Shown here piece by piece: positions 1 to 7,800 of a DNA stretch of 64,000 nucleotides; the stretch's first letter is position 1; every line of letters starts with the position of its first letter. Made by a program: the position numbers and the translations under genes. The notes under the pieces are model-generated. The model ran no database searches. It was not told the origin of the DNA and saw only the letters and a program-made list of their open reading frames with translations. Origin of the DNA: Oxalobacter sp. GTDB taxonomy: Bacteria; Pseudomonadota; Gammaproteobacteria; Burkholderiales; Burkholderiaceae_D. The stretch lies in NCBI GenBank assembly GCA_003605115.1, contig QZKY01000005.1, positions 62,001 through 126,000 on the forward strand, given 5' to 3'.

Positions 1-544
1 TGCGCGTAAGATTGCCCAAGACCATCGGCAAAAAAACGACCATCATGATTGACATGAAAATTTGCATCATGGGGATGTCGATGGTTTTGCCCATCAGCCA
101 TTTGGCGTAAAAGGGTGTCGCAATGGAGCCAGCGATCAAACCGACAACCGTCATTTTTACCGCTGCAGTCATGTTGCCTTTTGCAAAACCCGTCCAGGAG
201 ATAGTCATGCCGCTTGTCGGGAGCAAGGCTGCAAAAAGCAGACCTAACACGATCATCGGATCATCCGGAAAAAAGAAAATGCCGATGGCATAGGCAATGA
301 AGGGAATGATGCCGAAATTAATGACTTGCGCAGCTAACTGGCATTTCAATCCGTCGAAATTTAAAACCTTTCTGATTTCCATGTTGATCATCATCGGGTA
401 GACCATCAGGAAAGTCAGCGGCACGACAGTAACTTTGACAAATGACATGTCGAAAAAATAGCCAGACGCAATGCCTGCCAGCATTGCAGCGGGAATTGTC
501 CAGATCAATCGGCTTTGAAGAATGGCAATAACTTTCCACAACAT
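1..544 (-). CDS. ACR3/bile-acid:sodium symporter-like permease (partial, C-terminus outside window)
   Basis: Reading 544 down to 1 gives an uninterrupted, very hydrophobic protein starting MLWKVIAILQSRLIWTIPA, with several membrane spans (around residues 12-30, 36-52, 72-92, 96-110). It contains LPTSGMTISWTGFAKGN, which resembles the conserved helix of arsenite permeases of the ACR3 type within the BASS/bile-acid symporter superfamily. The reading frame runs off the left edge, so about 181 codons are seen of an expected 320-350. A strong ribosome site (GGAGTG) lies just before the ATG, and the gene starts 11 nt after the stop of the Fe-S ATPase gene, so it is the last seen member of that operon. 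Its substrate is unknown: arsenite is possible, but no arsR or arsC is visible, and its neighbours suggest a metal or oxyanion linked to the Fe-S cluster proteins. Confidence 0.72.
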   Translation of the reverse strand, partial: MLWKVIAILQSRLIWTIPAAMLAGIASGYFFDMSFVKVTVVPLTFLMVYPMMINMEIRKVLNFDGLKCQLAAQVINFGIIPFIAYAIGIFFFPDDPMIVLGLLFAALLPTSGMTISWTGFAKGNMTAAVKMTVVGLIAGSIATPFYAKWLMGKTIDIPMMQIFMSIMMVVFLPMVLGNLTR

Positions 545-555
545 GAATTCACTCC

Positions 556-1392
556 TTAGGCCATCTGTTCAAGCACGCGGCCACGCAGTTGCTCGAACAG
601 GGCGCGGTATTCAGGTAAGGCATCAATAAGTATTTCGCCGCGTGAATAGCATTCGGCAATACGCCGGTCATCCGGAATGACCAGCAGCAAGGGGATGTTC
701 TCCTTTCGGCAGTAAGCGTGAACGCGATCGTCGCCAATGCCATGACGATTGACGACAACACCAAAAGGGATGCCGATATGGCGCAGCATGGCGACTGCTA
801 GTTTTAAATCGTGCAAGCCGAAAGGCGTTGGTTCAGTGACGAGAACGGTATAGTCGGTTTTACGTACAGTGGCAACAGCCGGGCATGAGGTTCCTGGCGG
901 CGCATCGAGAATGGCTACGCCATCCACAGGAATGCGTTTTTTGACGGCGTCAATCAGTGGCGAAGCGGAAGAAACGCCAACATCAAGCGTGCCTTGAAGA
1001 AGCGTTAGGTCGCCAGCTTGAAGTGTTTCAATAGTGCCGATGCGGGTATCGACTTCAGTGATGGCGTGTGTTGGGCAGACCAGCGTACAGCCGCCGCAGG
1101 CATGGCAGAGTTCGGGAAATACCATCGCTTTGCCTGCTGCAACGACAATCGCATTGAATTGGCAAAACGTGTTGCAGTCGCCGCAGCCATCACAGCGTGC
1201 AAGATTGATGTGCGGCATTTGAATTTGAACGATGTCCTCGCTTTTGCGCTCACCACGCAAAAACAGATTGGCGTTGGGTTCTTCCACATCGCAATCAAAC
1301 AATTGCACACTTTTACCAAAAACGTGGGCAAGGTTAAGGGAGACGGTGGTTTTGCCCGTCCCGCCTTTACCGGAAGCGACTGCCACAATCAT
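556..1392 (-). CDS. MinD/Mrp-superfamily P-loop ATPase with two 4Fe-4S ferredoxin motifs
   Basis: A 278-residue cytoplasmic ATPase. A deviant Walker A motif (GKGGTGKTT) is at residues 8-16 and a DAPPGTSCP switch-type motif at about 163-171, both typical of the MinD/Mrp/NBP35 group. An inserted ferredoxin-like region has two CxxCxxCxxxC sets (C67/70/73/77 and C96/99/102/106), so two 4Fe-4S clusters are expected. Proteins of this architecture occur beside NifX-like proteins, for example in the Desulfovibrio orange-protein cluster. The start overlaps the preceding NifX-like gene by ATGA, showing translational coupling. Likely role, by inference: nucleotide-driven assembly or transfer of a metal cluster to or from the NifX-like partners. 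A purely redox role cannot be excluded. Confidence 0.9.
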   Translation of the reverse strand: MIVAVASGKGGTGKTTVSLNLAHVFGKSVQLFDCDVEEPNANLFLRGERKSEDIVQIQMPHINLARCDGCGDCNTFCQFNAIVVAAGKAMVFPELCHACGGCTLVCPTHAITEVDTRIGTIETLQAGDLTLLQGTLDVGVSSASPLIDAVKKRIPVDGVAILDAPPGTSCPAVATVRKTDYTVLVTEPTPFGLHDLKLAVAMLRHIGIPFGVVVNRHGIGDDRVHAYCRKENIPLLLVIPDDRRIAECYSRGEILIDALPEYRALFEQLRGRVLEQMA

Positions 1393-1751
1393 GCGCTATG
1401 CCCCTCAACATCCGCTGACTGTGCCTGTTTCAGCGCGCCATTGCGATACAGTTGCAGTGCGTCGGCCACAGTTTGCGCATCGGAGTAATAGACATGGATG
1501 CCAGAGGCGGCCAGTACGCGAAAAGCTTTTGGGCCGCAGTGCCCGCTAATCAGGCATTGCGCCCCTGACTTGGATACGGTTTGCGCAGATTGAATTCCCG
1601 CACCTTGCGCCGAGTTCAGATTTTGCTGGTTATCGATGACATTAAAAGCGCCTGTGTCGGTGTCGTAAACAAGAAATTTGGGTGCGCGACCGAAGGTGGT
1701 GTTGAGCGGCGATGTCAGTGTATCGCCGGAAGTGGTCAATGCAATTATCAT
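1389..1751 (-). CDS. NifX/NifB-family (dinitrogenase Fe-Mo cofactor biosynthesis-like) protein, short form
   Basis: A 120-residue single-domain protein of the NifX/NifB C-terminal (Fe-Mo cofactor biosynthesis) fold: MIIALTTSGDTLTSPLNTTFGRAPKF at the start, then a central CLISGHCGPKAFRVL segment where the family usually has a conserved glycine/cysteine loop, and a C-terminal helix with ALQLYRNG. Family members bind or carry Fe-Mo type or other metal-sulphur clusters. GGAG lies 6 nt upstream of the ATG. It overlaps the Fe-S ATPase gene by 4 nt, so the two products are probably made together. No nif genes are present in the window, so a role in nitrogenase itself is unlikely; ORP-like metal-sulphur cluster binding is the better guess. 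Confidence 0.88.
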   Translation of the reverse strand: MIIALTTSGDTLTSPLNTTFGRAPKFLVYDTDTGAFNVIDNQQNLNSAQGAGIQSAQTVSKSGAQCLISGHCGPKAFRVLAASGIHVYYSDAQTVADALQLYRNGALKQAQSADVEGHSA

Positions 1752-1782
1752 AGCTTGCTCCAGTACGGTGTCAGTTGAAGTT

Positions 1783-2226
1783 CTAGTTGTAAGCAGTCAT
1801 GGTCGCTTCGTCTTCGAGAAACAAATGCGGCGCCAAATCGTGCATGCCGGATGCTTTCCAGTGCGACAGACGGTCATGCACCAGGCGATATTTCAAGGGG
1901 ATAGGGTGCGTGCCTATCACGACGGGCAATTGGTATCGAGATTCGATAAACTCCTTGAATTGCGCAATGTAAGGACATGGCGGATACCCAACAACCAGGC
2001 CGGTCGCAAGATGAATTACGTCGCAACCATTCTTGATGAATTCTTCCGGCACGTATTCGATATTGCCGCCGGGGCAGCCGCCACAAGTGGAGTAGCCAAC
2101 GATTTCTACTTCTTTATCGTGCGGGTAAACAGAAAATCCGCCCGTGCGTTCGCGCGCCGATCGGAAGCATTTCCCGCCGCCGCAATTTTGATAACGTGCG
2201 CAAATGATGATGCCAATTTTATGCAT
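1783..2226 (-). CDS. CGGC-domain protein (cysteine-rich, putative metal binding)
   Basis: A 147-residue protein with the cysteine pattern that defines the CGGC family: CARYQNCGGGKCFRS near residues 9-23 and STCGGCPGGN near 46-55, plus further cysteines at about 68 and 83. The family is thought to bind metal, but no reaction is established. The gene sits between the two NifX-like genes on the same strand, with short gaps (11 nt to the upstream gene, 31 nt to the downstream one), so it belongs to the same transcript. Its presence adds a second kind of cysteine-rich partner to the cluster. The identification rests on motif recognition only. Confidence 0.8.
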   Translation of the reverse strand: MHKIGIIICARYQNCGGGKCFRSARERTGGFSVYPHDKEVEIVGYSTCGGCPGGNIEYVPEEFIKNGCDVIHLATGLVVGYPPCPYIAQFKEFIESRYQLPVVIGTHPIPLKYRLVHDRLSHWKASGMHDLAPHLFLEDEATMTAYN

Positions 2227-2237
2227 GAATAGCTTTC

Positions 2238-2756
2238 TTAAAAATTACCACGATTACGTCCGCCGCCATTGCCGCGACCGCCGCGGGCATTAACACGGCG
2301 CCCCATTTCTTGGCCGCTGCTTGCATCAGTGCCAAGACCGTTAGCGATGCTACGACCTCTTCCCCTGCCGCCACCTAAGCCACGTCCTCCGCTCAGGCCG
2401 TTGCCAAAGCCCCAGCCACGCCCGCAACAACCCGGCATGACATATTGTTCGTTTTGGATTTTGCCGTTGCACCAGGCTTGCACGAGTTCACGTAAATCAC
2501 CGGCGAGAAAGGGCATAACCTGGATGCCGTTGGTCACGAGCATTCGGTGCAGCGGTCGCGAGATGGCGCCACACACCAAGGCGTTGACGCCCAGATCAAG
2601 CAGTCGGCGCACTTTTTGTTGCGGCAAGGGTTCCTGCAGCGACTCATTCGACTCAGATAAAACTTTTTCATTGCTGACTTCGACGACGTGAATGTGGCGT
2701 GCTGTGTCAAAAACAGGGGCGATACGATTATCCCAACAGGCAAATGCAATTTTCAT
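2238..2756 (-). CDS. NifX/NifB-family protein with Gly/Arg-rich C-terminal tail
   Basis: A 172-residue protein that starts the structural operon. Residues 1-105 form a NifX/NifB-like domain (MKIAFACWDNRIAPVFDTARH; NALVCGAISRPLHRML; GDLRELVQAW), as in orange-protein-type and dinitrogenase cofactor proteins. After MPGCCGRGWG at about residue 107 the chain becomes almost entirely Gly, Arg and Asn, with repeated RGxG units, and is probably disordered. Similar glycine-rich tails are known in the family. An AGGAG ribosome site precedes the ATG, and a -24/-12 promoter lies about 90 nt upstream. The CC pair at the domain-tail junction could contribute to metal binding. Function in this organism is unknown. 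Confidence 0.88.
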   Translation of the reverse strand: MKIAFACWDNRIAPVFDTARHIHVVEVSNEKVLSESNESLQEPLPQQKVRRLLDLGVNALVCGAISRPLHRMLVTNGIQVMPFLAGDLRELVQAWCNGKIQNEQYVMPGCCGRGWGFGNGLSGGRGLGGGRGRGRSIANGLGTDASSGQEMGRRVNARGGRGNGGGRNRGNF

Positions 2757-2840
2757 GTTGCACTCCTTTCTGTACTGAGCCGCTCACGTAAAACATGGGG
2801 AAAAACCATTTGGCAAAAAGAGGGGCTATGCCAGTAGTAA

Positions 2841-2859
2841 CTGCATGAACTGTGCCAAG
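2841..2859 (-). promoter_or_regulatory. sigma54 (-24/-12) promoter of the NifX/ATPase/permease operon
   Basis: On the minus strand the sequence TTGGCACAGTTCATGCAG matches the sigma54 consensus: TGGCAC at -24 and TGC(A) at -12, with exactly 10 nt between the GG and GC dinucleotides. It lies between the sigma54 activator gene and the NifX-like gene, in the correct orientation, leaving a leader of roughly 75 nt. The -12 element has A for the first T of TTGC. The adjacent AAA+ activator gene strongly supports this reading. Confidence 0.8.
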
Positions 2860-2955
2860 CGGCAAGGAGAGGGAGGGGTTAGCCTAACAGGCTGATTTTA
2901 AAGAAAAATAGTTTTGTTTCAGAAGCGGGCGAAAGAGAGGTGTGGTGGCGAAGAT

Positions 2956-2981
2956 GCGACTGTAACGCCTTATTGAGTCGC
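2956..2981. promoter_or_regulatory. candidate enhancer (UAS) dyad for the sigma54 activator
   Basis: A 6-bp perfect inverted repeat, GCGACT and AGTCGC, separated by 14 nt and centred about 110 bp upstream of the -24 element. This is the usual distance for a bacterial enhancer-binding protein site. It also lies directly after the activator gene's stop codon, so it could be part of a weak transcript end instead. A second small dyad (AGCCT-AAC-AGGCT, 2881-2893) is probably too close to the promoter to be the enhancer. Confidence 0.35.
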
Positions 2982-2988
2982 GTGATTG

Positions 2989-4377
2989 CTACTCTTTTCG
3001 GGTGCGCCCATCCTGTTCGGGAAGTGCCAGCCCGAGCTTTTTGATTTTGCGGAAGAGGGTCGTCTTGTGCATGCCCAGTTCCGCAGCGGCAGCAAGACGG
3101 TTGTAGCGATGACGTTGCAGTGCGGCGCGTATCGCCTCCGTATCGAGCAAATCGTGCGCTGTGCGCCGGTCATGTTCCTTGTGCATTGCACTGTTTGTGC
3201 CGCTTGCCGTGAGTTCGGCAGGCAAGTGGCGCAGTTCTATTTGATCGTCATCTGAAAGGACAAACGCACGCTCAATCACATTTTCGAGCTGGCGCACGTT
3301 GCCGGGCCAGGCGTAAGCCATGAGCAGCGAAAGTGCATCGGCAGAAATGCCGCTTATCGCTTTCCCGTGCAAGAGGTTAAAGCGCTGAATGAATTGGTTC
3401 ACCAGCAGCGGGATATCCTCCTTGCGCTTTTCCAGCGGGGGCAACTCCACGCGCACGACGTTGATCCGGTAGTACAGATCTTCGCGAAATTCACCTTTTC
3501 GAACTTGCTCAGCCAAATCCTTGTTGGCCGCTACGATGACGCGCGCATCTGTCTTTTCCGTGCGGGTGCCGCCCAAGGGCTCATAACTTCGTTCTTGCAG
3601 AACGCGCAAAAGGCGCACTTGCAATGCAGCGCTGATGTCGCCGATTTCATCCAGAAAAATCGTGCCACCTTGCGCCAGCGAGAAGCGCCCAGCCTTGTCG
3701 CGCGATGCGCCGGTAAACGCCCCCGCCTTGTAGCCGAAGAGTTCGGATTCAAGCAATGTATCCGGCAGCGCGCCACAATTGACAGCGATAAAAGGGCCTT
3801 CATGGCGCGGGCTCAAGGCATGGAGGGTTTGAGCGAGCAATTCTTTTCCCGTGCCGGTCGCGCCCTGAATCAGCACCGTGCTTGGGCTGGTGGCGATGGC
3901 TGGCAATACTTCGAACAGGCGCTGCATCACGGGGCTGACGCTGGTCATGTCCCCGACACGAAATTTACCCTGAAGCTCGTTGCGCAGCGCTTCAATTTCG
4001 GAAATGTCGCGAAACGTTTCTGCGCCGCCGATGACCTTGCCGTTGGTGTCTCGAAGGACCGCGGTGGAAATGCTGATGGGGATACGCTCGCCATCAGCAT
4101 CGATGATGTAGCAGGTTTTGCCAATGATGGGTTTGCCGGAGGCGATAGTCTTATGCAGTGCACAATCTTCGCCGCAAAAACTGGAGCGAAACACATCGGC
4201 ACAGCGCTGCCCGATGGCTTTCGTGCGTTCGACGCCGGTGATTTCTTCTGCCGCACGATTAAAAGAAGTGATACGCCAGTCACCATCAACAGTGAAGACA
4301 CCATCCGAAATACTTTCAAGGATGGCTTCCGTTGGCGACATGATCGCTGGGGCTGTTTTTTTCCGGCGCGCGTTCAT
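2989..4377 (-). CDS. PAS-domain sigma54-dependent transcriptional activator (Fis-type HTH)
   Basis: A 462-residue enhancer-binding protein. An N-terminal PAS domain (about residues 15-130) has the cysteines C59, C68, C72 and C89 in the arrangement RC-x8-C-x3-C...C, which suggests sensing of redox state or a metal/Fe-S ligand. The AAA+ domain has Walker A (GATGTGKE, 172-179), the sigma54-contact loop GAFTGA (219-224) and Walker B (TIFLDEIGD). A Fis-type helix-turn-helix ends the protein. There is no receiver domain, so control is by a direct signal rather than phosphorylation. The frame is open to 4422, but that would overlap the preceding gene; the ATG at 4377 (MNARRKK) avoids this. It is transcribed toward the sigma54 promoter it probably controls. 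Confidence 0.9.
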   Translation of the reverse strand: MNARRKKTAPAIMSPTEAILESISDGVFTVDGDWRITSFNRAAEEITGVERTKAIGQRCADVFRSSFCGEDCALHKTIASGKPIIGKTCYIIDADGERIPISISTAVLRDTNGKVIGGAETFRDISEIEALRNELQGKFRVGDMTSVSPVMQRLFEVLPAIATSPSTVLIQGATGTGKELLAQTLHALSPRHEGPFIAVNCGALPDTLLESELFGYKAGAFTGASRDKAGRFSLAQGGTIFLDEIGDISAALQVRLLRVLQERSYEPLGGTRTEKTDARVIVAANKDLAEQVRKGEFREDLYYRINVVRVELPPLEKRKEDIPLLVNQFIQRFNLLHGKAISGISADALSLLMAYAWPGNVRQLENVIERAFVLSDDDQIELRHLPAELTASGTNSAMHKEHDRRTAHDLLDTEAIRAALQRHRYNRLAAAAELGMHKTTLFRKIKKLGLALPEQDGRTRKE

Positions 4378-4384
4378 TCGCACA

Positions 4385-4714
4385 TCAGAGTTGACAGACG
4401 ATGGCGCTTTTCCACATATCATCTACGTCTTGATCGCGTTGCGCCTGTTCCGCCCGGTTTTCAAATTCCTGCGCAAAACAAGCAAGCGCTGTGCTGATGG
4501 GCTGCTCAGTTTTGGCGTGCGCAAGCGCGGCGGAAAGGGCAGCAAAATCAAGGCTGATGACTTCACCACCAGCGATGGGGGTCAAGTGAACCTGATCGTC
4601 GTTGACAGTCGTGACGCGGAAAATTCGGTTTAGGGTGGCGCAGACGACTTCGTCACCTACCGCAAAGTGCTTCTGGATTTCTTGTTTGAATGTGTCCCGA
4701 TTTAATGTGGACAT
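4385..4714 (-). CDS. hypothetical protein (109 aa)
   Basis: I do not recognise this family. The product is a small soluble protein without cysteine clusters except two isolated residues, without signal peptide or membrane segment. Residues 18-58 (VGDEVVCATLNRIFRVTTVNDDQVHLTPIAG) read like a small beta-barrel, KOW/Tudor-like fold, which is an impression only. It has a clear ribosome site (GGAG) before the ATG. It lies 7 nt before the sigma54 activator start and 122 nt after the helicase stop, all on the same strand, so it may be cotranscribed with the activator. Confidence 0.7.
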   Translation of the reverse strand: MSTLNRDTFKQEIQKHFAVGDEVVCATLNRIFRVTTVNDDQVHLTPIAGGEVISLDFAALSAALAHAKTEQPISTALACFAQEFENRAEQAQRDQDVDDMWKSAIVCQL

Positions 4715-4836
4715 GTGGCCTCCATCTTGAATGGGTGAGTTCCACCCTCAACGGGCATTTTAAATCACCAGCGAACTTATTTGCCTTACGCCGTGTCAGG
4801 GCATTGCCTGCACAAAAATGGCAAGATGCTAAGCCA

Positions 4837-7800
4837 TTATTCCTCGAGGGGCGCAAAGATGGCTTGCAAATCTTCTTGTGTGATTTGCACGTTTTGCACG
4901 TCGCCTGTCGATAAAATAGCTTGCGCGAGCTCTGCCTTCTTTTGCTGTAGCTCCTGTATTTTTTGTTCCAGCGTGCCGTTGGCAATGAGCTTGTAGACGA
5001 AGACCGGCTTGTCCTGGCCGATGCGCCACGCGCGATCGGTGGCTTGCGTTTCGGTTGCCGGATTCCACCAGGGGTCGTAGTGAATCACTGTATCGGCGGC
5101 CGTGAGGTTCAGCCCCACACCGCCCGCTTTCAGGCTGATCAGGAAAAGCGAGACGTCGCCTTGCTGGAAGCTTCGCACGGCAGCCGCGCGATCAACGGTG
5201 TCACCGGTGAGAAGGGCATAGGGAATGCGCTTTGCCTGAAGTTCCGCCTCGATCAGCGCGAGCATACTGGTGAATTGTGAAAAGACGAGGACTTTGCGAT
5301 TTTCTGAAAGCAATTCATCAAGCATTTCCAACAGCTCAGACAGCTTGGATGAGGACAACGCGGTGACTTTGCCCAAGTCAGATTTGACCAAACGCGGATC
5401 GCAGCATACCTGGCGCAATTTGAGTAGCGCCTCAAGAATGACGATCTGGCTGCGCGCCACACCCTTCTTCGCAATTTCGTCGCGCACTTTCTTGTCCATG
5501 GCCAGGCGCACGGTTTCATACATGTCGCGTTGCTCGTTGGAGAGCTCAACGCTGCGGATAATTTCCGTTTTCGGCGGCAACTCCTTGGCGACCTTGTCCT
5601 TTGTGCGACGCAGCATGAATGGCTTGATGCGTCGCGTGAGCAAATTGCGCCGCACCTCGTCATTCATTTTCTCAATCGGATTGCGGAAATCCGAATTGAA
5701 GTTTTTCTCATCGCCCAGCAAGCCCGGCAACAAAAAGTGAAATTGTGACCATAGCTCGCCCAAATGGTTTTCCAGTGGCGTGCCGGTCAGGCACAGGCGG
5801 TGATGCGAACGCAGCAAGCCCGCCGTTTGGGCGGATTTGGAGCGCATGTTTTTGATGTATTGGGATTCATCCAGAATGATGAGGTGAAACTCATGGTCTT
5901 TCAAAAGCTCTTCATCACGTGGCAAGAGTGCGTAAGTGGTGAGTACGATATCGTGCTTCGGAATCTGGTCAAAGCGCTGTAAACGCTCTTTGCCTTGCAG
6001 CATCAGGACGCGCAAATCAGGCGCAAAGCGTGCCGCTTCATCCATCCAGTTGCTCATCAAACTTGTCGGTGCGACGACCAGTGCAGGGCGTGTCAGGCGC
6101 CCCGATTCCTTTTCTGTCAGGATATGTGCAAGCGTTTGTATGGTTTTGCCCAGCCCCATGTCATCCGCGAGAATACCTGCAAATTCATACTCGCGCAAAA
6201 ACTGCATCCACGCCAGGCCGTCGAGCTGGTAATCGCGCATCGTGGCTTTTAAACCTTTGGGCGGTTGCACCTTTTGCACGCCGCCAAACTCGTTCAATTT
6301 CTGGCCGATTTCACGCAGACGCTCTCCGCCCATCCAGCGCATTTGGGATGCAACAGAAAGTTCCGCCAGACGTGCGGCATCAAGTCGCAAGAGACGAATT
6401 TTGTTTTCAGGCTTCTCGATGAAATACAGTTCACCCAAAGTATTCAGAATGGGTTTGACGCGCCCCCACGGCAGCGCAACACGGTTGCCATCAGGAAGCG
6501 TGGCCAGCAATTGATCCGAGTCGGCATGTGCGCCAATGGCCTTGGCATCAAATTCATGTGGTGCGTTTCGAATGAGTTCCACCAACACGGGTAATAGCGA
6601 AACGCGTTGCTGGTTGACGACGATACCTAACTCAAGATCGAACCAGGTAACGCCAAGCGCATTGTTTTTGTCATCAATTTCGGCATACCAGTCATCGATC
6701 TGCGTGACGTCATAACGATACTCAGGTAATTTTTCAACGTGCCAACCTTGAACCGTCAGCGTGTTCAAGCCATCGCGATTGAAGCGCAACCATTCCGTTT
6801 GAGAAGGTAATTCCAACGCGCCAGGCATATTGCGCAGCGGCGTGGTGGATCTTTTTGGCGGCGTAAAGCCGAGCGCGGTCAAGGTTTGTGCCGCATTGGC
6901 TTCGGCTACCTTGTCACGCGCAATTCGCTCGACCGATCCTGCACGTTCTCGCACGACAGGCATGGTTTGAACCAGAGGGACATTGATGTCTTCGTAGTCA
7001 AAACTCAGCACCGCGTAGTCAAACCAGCGTTGCCCCAGTCGGGTAGGCTGCGCAATGCTACCCAGCGTGATGTGCGGCTTCGGCTTGATGCCTTCCCGCA
7101 GTACTTCATTGATATGCTCTGGCAAAGGCACGATCTGGTTCAAACCGTTGGCCATTAGCAGATGTGAAACTGCGGTGGTTTCTTCAGGCGCAAGCATGGG
7201 CGCTTGGGCGACCAGTTCTTGCAAATCCCGAAGGGGAATGGTGGCGTCGCCATGCTGCAGATTTAACTCACCACAGGATAGATTGTTGACGTACCAAGCC
7301 GGGAAGGTGGGCAGGATATAGTCGATGACGCCGCTGCTTGTCGCGCCGCGCGGCTCTTGTGGTTCTGGCGCTTGTGAAATATCGAATTGCCATGCGAGTT
7401 TAAACAAGCCCCCTTCATCGCGCCAACTTAACACCGCCTTTTGCGTTGGGGCAGCCTTAAGTGGGAAAATCAAGCCCTTCGCCATGTCGGTATAGGAATT
7501 TGTCCACATCAACTGGTTGTCTTCAACGAGCATGCGGAGCAATTGCCCGCCAATTTTCCCGCGCGGTTCTGCAACGCTGGGTCCGTGTGTGGGGACACCG
7601 CTTCGCATCGCAATAAACAGGCGAACGAGATCCAGCTCTTCCGGTTTGACATAGGGCGGCGTGCTGGAAAGCAGACTGTTCAAATCCGTGACCGGACTGG
7701 CCATCGTGACATCGCCGTTTGGACGCACGCGCGCTTTGCATAAGGAGAGCAAGACGTGCTTCCCTGCGCGATCCGGTGACATGACAAAAAGAAGACGGTA

